Shown here piece by piece: positions 56,926-64,000 of a DNA stretch of 64,000 nucleotides. The notes under the pieces are model-generated. The model saw nothing but the letters and a program-made list of their open reading frames with translations. It did no database searches and was not told where the DNA came from. This DNA comes from Saprospiraceae bacterium (lineage in GTDB: Bacteria; Bacteroidota; Bacteroidia; Chitinophagales; Saprospiraceae), in contig JADJNW010000007.1 of NCBI GenBank assembly GCA_016714085.1, positions 304,588 through 368,587 on the forward strand, read 5' to 3'. The stretch's first letter is position 1. Every line of letters starts with the position of its first letter. The translations under genes were made by a program, and so were the position numbers.

Positions 56926-57284
56926 ATAACTTTTTGTCGAAACAAAAGAGAGCTGCTATTATTAAATACTTTTCTATGTGCAGTCTCATAGTGTTTGCGT
57001 GGGATTAAAAATTTGTTGGCAGTGGTCGTTTTTTTGGTCGTCTTAGTAATGTGTTGTCGTCTTCAGGAATTATAATTTGCTAGTAGCGAGTCGTGTTTTT
57101 TTAGTCGTCTTTAATGTGCTTCATTTCCTTTGATGATACAAAAGTCGGCCAAAAGACTTTCCTTTGTAAGTACATTTTCGTATCTTACTGACGCGTTTTT
57201 TTATTGGACATGTTTGTAAAAGATTGATTTATAGTTTTTTAAACTAAAATAAAAGGCATTAACTGTATTTGAAAAATATAAATC
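56926..57284. other. Intergenic leader region related to 54.9-55.1 kb
   Basis: It carries the same ordered blocks as 54945-55065 (ATAGTGTTT, GGGATTAAAAAT, TTTGATGATACAAA, TCGGCC), interspersed with several GTCGTCTT words. No gene was seen. Confidence 0.45.
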
Positions 57285-58726
57285 ATGCATCATCAAAGTA
57301 AAATTGTACGATATATCTCTGAGATTCCGGTGCGCGATCGGGAGCGTTTTTATCAATTTACTTGTTCACCCTATTTTAATCAGCACGATAAAACCAGGGA
57401 ATTGCTGGAAATTGTGCTGGAATATATCGATAAGCCCAATGGGCAGATGGATCGGGATAAATTATTTGGACGTTTATTTCCGGGGGAAGAACAGGACGAG
57501 CAGAAGTTGCACAATGTCATGTCCTACCTGAAAAAATTGTACAATCGCTATTTGGCATACCAATACCTTGAATCACAGCCACTTAGAGAGCAATTATTCA
57601 CGTTGGAGTCCGCTTACGAAGTCAATCAATTTGACCTGCTAACCAATCGCGCCAAGCAATTGGAAAAAGCCATCGAGCAATATCCTTATCATAATGGTGA
57701 CTATCATTTTGTGAGCTATCGCTTCAATTCTTTGGTGGCGTTTTACAGTGGCGGTTATGTGGATCGCTCCAAAACCGATTCCTTTCAGAAAATGTTACAT
57801 CATCTTGACCGTTTTTATATCGTCGAAAAGCTGCGCAATTGCTGCCATCTCGTAGCGAATATGATGCTTTTTAGCACCAACTATGATTTTGGTTTTCTGG
57901 AAGAACTCCTGGTTTATGTGCAAAAAAATTTAGATACGTTTGAAAACGATACTTCTATTTTGCTCTTTTATACCATTTTAATGACGATGCGCGAAGAGAA
58001 TAATCCTGTGCATTATGAGCGGTTGAAAGATATTTTGAGCAATAAAATGGATCGAATCACCGCGGCAGAGGGGCGCGATTTGTATAATTTCGCCAATAAT
58101 TATTGCATCCGCCAGATCAAGATGGGACATGGTCAATTCCACCGTGAGCTATTTAATTTGTACCAACAAGGCTTGAATACGGAACTACTTCTTAATAATG
58201 GCTTGATTTCGGAATGGGATTATAAAAATGTGATTACGCTTGGCTGCAACCTCAAGGAATTTGCGTGGACCGAGCAGTTTATTCAGGATTACAAAGACAA
58301 ATTATTGGCTTCGCGGCGCGAAAATGCTTATAATTATAACCTTGCTAATTTTTATTATAATACAAAACAATATGATAATGCCTTGGAAGTCTTGCGCGAT
58401 GTACAATTCACAGATGTGACTTATCACTTGAGTACCACTTTTTTACAGTTGCGTATTTATTATGATTTGAAAGATACCGAAGCATTTCATAGCTTGATAG
58501 AGACTTTCCGAATTTATGTCATTCGCAATCGCAAAATGACCACCGCCGAGAAAAAAAGTTATACGAATCTATTGCGTTTTGCAAAAGCCTGGCGACTATT
58601 AAGCATAATGCATCTACATTTTCAAAGAAAACGCTGGGAGAAAAGCTGACGGCTTTGCGCAAAAAAGTGGAGGATACCGAAAATGTTGTCAATAAACAGT
58701 GGCTGTTGGAGGAGTGTAGGGTTTAA
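57285..58726 (+). pseudogene. Helical hypothetical protein, frameshifted near the C-terminus
   Basis: The corrected protein has about 480 residues. It is all helical, with TPR-like spacing in places ('LLTNRAKQLEKAIEQYPYHNGDYH', 'FYYNTKQYDNALEVLRDVQFTDVTYH'). It starts 'MHHQSKIVRYISEIPVRDRERFYQFTCSPYFNQHDKT', a start I associate with Saprospiraceae proteins of unknown role. There is no signal peptide. At about 58596-58602 one base is missing; the better frame continues 'HNASTFSKKTLGEKLTALRKKVEDTENVVNKQWLLEECRV' and stops at 58726. The uncorrected frame ends at 58649. Function unknown. Confidence 0.7.
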
Positions 58727-58820
58727 AGTTTGATAGTTTAAGGTTTAAAGTTTGGGAGTTTGGAGGTTTCAGGTTGGAGGTTTAGAACATTCTTGTAAAT
58801 TTGTCGGAAACACAGTAATT

Positions 58821-60361
58821 ATGAGAATATTACATTTATTTACTTTTTGCTTACTCTTTTTTCAAATAAATGCCCAAATCGATGCCCCGAAACGCGAATT
58901 CCGCGCGGTATGGGTCGCTTCCGTTGCCAATATTGACTATCCGCGTCAGCCTTCTCCCAATTCCATTGCGCTTCAAGAGCAATTTAAAACCTTGCTGGAG
59001 CAATATAAGCAGGTTGGCTTGAATGCGATTATTGTGCAAATTCGCCCAACGGGTGACGCGCTTTATCCTACGGAATTAGCGCCCTGGTCGAAGTATCTGG
59101 CTGGCAGACAAGGACTTGCACCAGCGCCAGACTATGATCCTTTGAAATTTATGATCGATGAAGCGCATAAAATGGGTTTTGAATTTCACGCCTGGATGAA
59201 TCCTTACCGTGCTACGATGGATTTGGATACGCTTAGCCTTGCGCCCAATCATGCATTCCACGCGCACCGCGACTGGATGGTTCGCTACGGCGGGCGTTTT
59301 TATTTCAATCCGGCTTTACCGCAGGTTCGCCAGCATATTAATGATATTGTAAAAGAAGTAGTCACTAAATATGATGTGGATGCTATTCATTTTGATGATT
59401 ATTTTTATCCTTATAAAATAAAAGATGAAGTATTTCCGGATAGTATAGATTTCTGGCGCTACGGTGCGCGCTTTAGTAATATAGAGGATTGGCGGCGCAG
59501 TAATGTGGATTCTTTGATTGAAAATATTTCAACGACGATTAATGAAATTAAACCTTATGTAAAATTTGGCATCAGCCCTTTTGGCGTGTGGCGCAATAAA
59601 GATAAAGATCCAAGTGGCTCTGATACGCGCGCAGGCGCTACGACGTATGATGATTTGTATGCAGATGTTGTAAAATGGATGCGTCTTGGCTGGATTGATT
59701 ATTTGATTCCGCAGTTGTATTGGAATATCGGATTTCCGCCTGCCGATCATGCGACGCTGGTAGGGTGGTGGGGCTCGCGCAGCTACGAACGAGATTTATA
59801 TATTGGCCATGCCGCTTATAAAGTGCAAAACGATCCGCAACCCGCATGGAATGTGCCTGATGAGATACCTAAGCAAATACAACTCAACCGCCGCAACGCA
59901 CTCACAAAGGCAGCGCTTTTTTTAGTTCAAAATCTATCCTTGAAAATCGCTTGGGCCTGAAAGATTCTCTAATGCGATATTACCATACCCCAGCGTTGGT
60001 GCCGATTGTAGCAGATGCTTCCCTGAAAGCTTTTGCTGCGCCAAAACTCAAGCGCCCGCAATATAAAAGAAATGGAGAGGTTCGATTAAAATGGAAACCC
60101 AATCGGGATGATCGGAAAAATCGGCCAACATATTATATTGTTTATCGCTTTTATGGTAAAAATATAGGCGATATGGAAGACCCTGCTAATATTTTACATA
60201 TTACACCCTTTCATCAAAATAAAAAGAAAACCGTGTTTTATGATAAAAATCCTGAAATAAATGTAAATTATACTTATATTATTACATCGGTTAACCGCGA
60301 GCATTTAGAAGGAAAGCCCAGTGAAGCCAAGGTTATTACAATTGGTAAACCAAGAGCATAA
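58821..60361 (+). pseudogene. Family 10-like glycosyl hydrolase (GHL10), frameshifted
   Basis: The corrected protein has about 513 residues from ATG 58821 (MRILHLFTFCLLFFQINAQ, signal peptide). The GHL10 (DUF187) barrel has 'KREFRAVWVASVANIDYPRQPS', 'GLNAIIVQIRPTGDALYPTELAPWSKYL', 'FEFHAWMNPYRA', 'YDVDAIHFDDYFYPY' (catalytic Asp region), 'FGISPFGVWRNKDKDPSGS' and 'IDYLIPQLYWNIGFPPADH'. At about 59907-59911 one G is missing; with it the reading goes on 'KGSAFFSSKSILENRLGLKDSLMRYYHTPAL' to a fibronectin-like end. These enzymes act on cell-surface or environmental polysaccharide. Confidence 0.88.
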
Positions 60362-60371
60362 TATAATAATA

Positions 60372-60411
60372 AAAAATCAGGCTCGCCTTCATGTAAGGAA
60401 GCCTGATTTTT
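60372..60411. terminator. Strong bidirectional terminator
   Basis: A 12-bp stem AAAAATCAGGCT/AGCCTGATTTTT with a partly paired inner loop lies between convergent genes. Confidence 0.85.
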
Positions 60412-60434
60412 AGGGAAATAAAAATCGGGATAGA

Positions 60435-60746
60435 TTAGTTCAGCGTGCTGATAACGCAGTTCTCCGTACCAAATTGAGTCGGTACATACTTGTCCGCTTC
60501 TTGATCGTTGACCCAAGTGTCGCCATCTACGAGGTAACGGAATTGATATTCCTTACCCGTTTCGAGTTCTACTACGCCTTTGAAAAAGCCATTTTTCTGC
60601 TTCTTCATTTCGATAGCGCTATCCACGTTCCAGTTGTTGAATTCGCCCAAAATCAATACGTTCTGAGCTTCCGGTGCTACTTCTACTGGCAATGTAAAAG
60701 TTGCTTTGCATACCGGCTTCGCTTTCATAAATTGCTTCGTGATCAT
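60435..60746 (-). CDS. Glycogen-binding (AMPK1-CBM / isoamylase early-set) domain protein
   Basis: The protein has 103 residues and is almost entirely one CBM48-type domain: 'KATFTLPVEVAPEAQNVLILGEFNNWNVDSAIEMKKQKNGFFKGVVELETGKEYQFRYLVDGDTWVNDQEADKYVPTQFG'. The 'GEFNNW' and 'YQFRYLVDG' motifs are those of AMPK-beta glycogen-binding modules. Without a catalytic part or signal it is probably a cytoplasmic carbohydrate-associated protein. The next gene upstream on the strand carries a related domain fused to a helix-hairpin-helix domain. Confidence 0.88.
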   Translation of the reverse strand: MITKQFMKAKPVCKATFTLPVEVAPEAQNVLILGEFNNWNVDSAIEMKKQKNGFFKGVVELETGKEYQFRYLVDGDTWVNDQEADKYVPTQFGTENCVISTLN

Positions 60747-60850
60747 AATTATTATGGTTTAAGATTAAATGGTTTATTTTAATAGTTTAGGGGTTGAGGA
60801 AGTTTAGCAGTCTTTTACCTAAATATCATAAACGCCTCAACTCCAAGCTC

Positions 60851-61515
60851 CTAAGCTTTCTTTCCACCTTTCAATTCCTCTTGCAATGCCGCGAGTTTTT
60901 CCCAATCACCTTTGGCTGCCAGTTTTGCTTGTTGCGCCAAGTAGTAGGATCATGCATTTTATAGCGGCTACCTGCTGCTTCCAGGATCGTTTTTAAATCT
61001 TTTGCTTTGGCTTTACCCAGGTCGGCGAAGGTCGCAATGCCATTAGCGCTCAGGATTTCCGAGATTTTCGGGCCAATGCCTTCTATCTTTGTCAAATCAT
61101 CTGCTGTGCTCGTTGCTTTTTTCACAGGCGTTTTCTTGGTAGCTGGTTTCTTTGCTGGCGCAGCTTTGGTTGATTTTGGTGCAGTTTGCACAGGCATTTC
61201 CAGCGCTATTTCTTCCAGGATTATAATCGAATTATACACCCCAAAAGGCGTGGGCACATAGCCATCGGCTTCCCAGTCGTTTTCCCAGATATAGTTGTCG
61301 ATCAACTAACGAAATTCATACTGGCGACCGGTTTCCAGTTCCAGCGTAATCGTGTACTCGGCTTTGCTGAGTTTCATGACGGTGCCTTGTTCCCATTGCC
61401 AATCATTAAAATCGCCCAACAGCTTTACTTCGATGGCATCTGGGGCTGCCTCCACAGGAAGGCTAAACGTGACTTTGCACAAAGGCTTGTTTTTTAGATA
61501 TTGCTTCTTGAGCAT
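60851..61515 (-). pseudogene. CBM48-like domain fused to a helix-hairpin-helix domain, one stop and one frameshift
   Basis: The corrected protein has about 221 residues. The N-terminal part repeats the glycogen-binding domain ('CKVTFSLPVEAAPDAIEVKLLGDFNDWQWEQG', 'ELETGRQYEFR'), a Lys/Ala/Pro-rich linker follows ('AKKPATKKTPVKKATS'), then an HhH/DUF4332-like domain ('LTKIEGIGPKISEILSANGIATFADLGKAKAKDLKTILEAAGSRYKMHDPTTW'). A TAG at 61306-61308 replaces the expected Tyr of the paralog's 'FRYLVD'. One G is missing at about 60934-60940; adding it gives 'WAQQAKLAAKGDWEKLAALQEELKGGKKA' and stop at 60851. A fusion of a carbohydrate-binding and a DNA-binding-type domain is unusual. Confidence 0.8.
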
Positions 61516-62039
61516 TGTGATAGGATTATATGATGAAACAAATTATATTTGCTAAGTGTAAAATAAACACGAAGTCAAAATTTACACAAATTTAGAACCG
61601 ATATATCTGATTGTCAAGGAAAAATGTTTATAAATTTGTTAACTAGGATAAAAGAGCAATTTTTTGCACTCAATTTTTGTCTATTCGTGGAGGTAAATTC
61701 AGAGAATTGATTTGATCGTTTTGTTATGAGCCGATTTTAATTTTGCCTACAATTTAATTTAAAACGAAAAATTTTGCGTAAAATTTCGTCGATTTTTTCT
61801 AAAAAAATTTTCAATTCGATGAAAATTAGGTGCCTTTCAGAATGAAAACAATGATAAAAGTCATTATACAATTTATTTATTCATGTAAAATCAAGATGCT
61901 TGAAATTTAAAGACAATAAGCTTATTTTACTTAAAATTATATTTGGTTAAAAACCTTGAAAAATGCTCCAAACGATATATTTTATGTTTTTTACTTGCTG
62001 ATTGCGTTATAATTTTAACGAATTTTAATCATTTATCGT
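61516..62039. other. Intergenic, A/T-rich, nothing recognised
   Basis: The stretch is strongly A/T-rich between divergent genes. Several TTTG- and TATA-like words occur, but no convincing promoter pair, hairpin or small ORF was seen. Confidence 0.4.
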
Positions 62040-62812
62040 ATGAATCAAAATCCGACTACTCGATTTTCACGAACCGTTGAATATTATATTCGCTATCGCC
62101 CAACTTATCCGGCTGCTTTGATGGATTTTCTTCAATCGGAATTAAATCTTACCCCTCCATCTATTGTAGCGGATATCGGCGCTGGTACCGGCAAGCTGAC
62201 CGAATTATTCTTGGAAAATGGAAATCAAACTTATGCGGTAGAACCCAACCTTGAGATGCGGCAGGCGGCGGAGCAACTATTTCATCATTATAATAATTTT
62301 ATAAGCATTGACGGCACGGCAGAAAGCACGACTTTGCCAACAAAAGCGTTGATTTTATTGCGGTTGGCACTGCTTTTCACTGGTTTGAGCCAGCCGCAAC
62401 GCGGCGCGAATTTCAGCGTATATTAAAACCCAATGGATTCGTTTTATTACTTTGGAATTACCGTCAAAATGAACGTTCTCAATTCATGCAGGAGTACGAA
62501 GATTATCTTTTAGAATATTCATCCGATTATAAAAAAGTGAAAGAAGCCTATCCGGGGGATGCCATGTTTGATCTTTTCTTTGGAAAAGGAAATTGGCAGC
62601 AAGTTATTTTTAAAAATACACAAGTGTTTGATTTTGAAGGATTAAAAGGGCGTTATCAATCTTGTTCTTATGCTTTAGAAGAAGATAGCCCGCAATTTCA
62701 TAACGCTATGGACGCCTTGCGCGTTATCTTTGAACGCCACCAACAAAATGGAAAGGTGACGCATTGGTATCATACGGTATTATATTATGGAAAACTGGAA
62801 TATATCGATTAA
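62040..62812 (+). pseudogene. Class I SAM-dependent methyltransferase, frameshifted
   Basis: The corrected protein has about 257 residues. The start 'MNQNPTTRFSRTVEYYIRYRPTYPAALMDFLQSE' and the SAM motif 'IVADIGAGTGKLTELFLENG', with 'TYAVEPNLEMRQAAE', are those of the UbiE/Tam-like class. At about 62338-62341 one A is missing; the intact reading is 'LPNKSVDFIAVGTAFHWFEPAATRREFQRILKPNGFVLLLWNYRQ', the usual post-motif region, and continues to 62812. Substrate unknown. It is followed 39 bp later by the amidohydrolase gene. Confidence 0.8.
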
Positions 62813-62851
62813 TATCATAATTCCAAAATTCCATTACATTAATAAAAAATT

Positions 62852-64000
62852 ATGCTAAAAGAAAAAATTAAAGCTTTATCCCGAGCATATTTTAATGAAA
62901 TTGTCCAAGCCCGACGGCACTTGCATCAATACCCGGAACTGTCCTTTCAAGAAGTGGAAACGGGTAAATTTATTGCTAAAAAACTCACTGAATTTGGCAT
63001 TCCGCATCAACATGGCGTGGCTGGCAATGGCGTGGTCGCGCTGATCGAAGGCAAGAATCCTGGGAGCAAAGTTGTCGCCCTGCGTGCGGATATAGACGCC
63101 CTCCCAATTCTCGAAGCTAATAATGTTCCTTACAAATCGGTAAATGATGGCATCATGCATGCCTGCGGACATGATGTGCATACTTCATCTTTATTGGGCG
63201 CGGCTAAAATTTTATATCATATTAAAAATGAATTAAAAGGCACGATTAAATTAATTTTCCAACCGGCAGAAGAACTCTTTCCTGGCGGGGCGTCGATTAT
63301 GATTAAAGAAGGCGTTTTAGAAAATCCTAAACCAACCAGCATTTTCGGACAGCATGTGCATCCGCCGCTGGAAGCTGGCAAAATCGGGATGCGCCCAGGT
63401 CAATATATGGCTTCGGCCGATGAATTGTATGTCACCATACACGGTAAAGGCGGCCACGGTGCCCTCCCGCATAATTGTATCGACCCAATTCTTATTACAT
63501 CGCATATCATAACTGCATTACAACAAATTGTAAGCCGTTACGCCGACCCAACCATCCCGTCCGTATTGACTTTTGGCAAGATCAACTCCACTGGCGGCGC
63601 TACGAATATCATTCCAAATGAAGTAAAATTGGAAGGTACTTTCCGTACGATGGACGAAACCTGGCGCTTCGAAGCACATAAACGTATGAAAGTCATTGCT
63701 TTAAATATAGCAGAAAGTATGGGTGGTTCTTGTGATTTTGATATTAAAGTTGGTTACCCAGTATTATATAATGAACCCGCACTCACCGCGCGCGCACGCG
63801 CTTATGCCGAAGAATTTCTTGGCCCAGAAAATGTAGTGGAACTTCCCATCCGCATGACTGCTGAGGATTTTGCTTATTATTCACAACAAATGCCTGCTTG
63901 CTTTTACCGCCTTGGCACGGGCAATATTGCAAAAAATATTATATCGCCCATTCATACCGATACTTTTGATATTGATGAAAATGCGCTGGAAGTGGGCATG
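62852..64000 (+). CDS. M20-family N-acyl-amino-acid amidohydrolase, truncated by the window edge
   Basis: From ATG 62852 the frame stays open for 383 codons to the right edge of the window. Family length is about 390-400, so only the last few residues are missing. It shows the M20D metal-site motifs: 'RRHLHQYPELSFQEVETGKFIAKKL', 'VVALRADIDALPILE', 'DGIMHACGHDVHTSSLLGAAK', 'IFQPAEELFPGGAS', 'HGKGGHGALPHNCIDPILI' and 'IRMTAEDFAYYSQQMPACFYRLGTGN'. It hydrolyses acyl or aminoacyl amide bonds with a metal cofactor (AmhX/HipO-like). There is no signal peptide, so it is cytoplasmic. Confidence 0.95.
   Translation, partial: MLKEKIKALSRAYFNEIVQARRHLHQYPELSFQEVETGKFIAKKLTEFGIPHQHGVAGNGVVALIEGKNPGSKVVALRADIDALPILEANNVPYKSVNDGIMHACGHDVHTSSLLGAAKILYHIKNELKGTIKLIFQPAEELFPGGASIMIKEGVLENPKPTSIFGQHVHPPLEAGKIGMRPGQYMASADELYVTIHGKGGHGALPHNCIDPILITSHIITALQQIVSRYADPTIPSVLTFGKINSTGGATNIIPNEVKLEGTFRTMDETWRFEAHKRMKVIALNIAESMGGSCDFDIKVGYPVLYNEPALTARARAYAEEFLGPENVVELPIRMTAEDFAYYSQQMPACFYRLGTGNIAKNIISPIHTDTFDIDENALEVGM

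Noticed and set aside
57030..57115. GTCGTCTT words before the helical protein gene as a third 21-bp element
   Set aside because: Spacing is 19 and 48 bp and there is no inverse half.
1..64000. tRNA, rRNA, insertion sequences, plasmid origin
   Set aside because: No matching cloverleaf, rRNA motif, transposase or terminal repeats were recognised by eye.

Overview
The window looks like chromosome of a Bacteroidota bacterium, most likely a saprospirian (Saprospiraceae/Lewinella-type). The evidence is type IX secretion components (PorP/SprF-like and OmpA/PD40 proteins), a type-A type IX C-terminal sorting domain, Bacteroidota promoters of the TAnnTTTG type, no clear Shine-Dalgarno sites, a LytS/LytTR regulatory pair with a TPR kinase, DUF2911 proteins, a GH29 fucosidase and very large beta-helix/Calx-beta surface proteins. 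The genus assignment is inference. No rRNA, tRNA, CRISPR array, transposase or integrase was seen.

Layout. 0-8.2 kb: a small lipoprotein-like gene, a PorP/SprF-OmpA pair, penicillin-binding protein 1C, then three short repeated units that look like minus-strand small RNAs. 8.2-11.9 kb (minus): a soluble TPR histidine kinase, a 50-residue double-glycine peptide, a LytTR response regulator and a DoxX protein. 11.9-20.2 kb: a frameshifted FAD dehydrogenase, secreted hypothetical proteins, two DUF4097-like proteins, kdsA, a metallophosphoesterase, a lipoprotein-type methyltransferase and fumarylacetoacetase. 20.2-38.4 kb (minus): three large secreted proteins. One is a protease with a type IX sorting domain. 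The other two are beta-helix giants of about 1262 and 2973 residues that share an unusual C-terminal tail and the same 280-bp element downstream. 38.7-42.2 kb (plus): a Tat-signal protein, four phage-tail-collar proteins, a GNAT acetyltransferase and a DUF6916-like protein. 42-64 kb: DUF2911 paralogs, methylglyoxal synthase, a VWA membrane protein, a tandem pair annotated elsewhere as asparagine synthetase B, an HtrA protease, a likely non-coding RNA, an aldo/keto reductase, MarC, alpha-L-fucosidase, a GH10-like hydrolase, two glycogen-binding-domain proteins, a methyltransferase and an M20 amidohydrolase cut by the window edge.

Main points. (1) A GG-leader peptide sits between a LytTR regulator and a cytoplasmic TPR kinase, a layout that suggests peptide signalling. 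(2) Two diverged 280-bp elements are each built from 13 units of exactly 21 bp (7 in one direction, 6 inverted), each downstream of a beta-helix giant. (3) Five putative promoter-hairpin-U-tract small RNAs share a TCTCA core. (4) A compact collar/GNAT/DUF6916 cassette is present. (5) At least 13 single-base indels and two in-frame stops interrupt otherwise good genes. Correcting the indels restores a whole number of codons in every case, so residual sequencing error is more likely than true gene decay.
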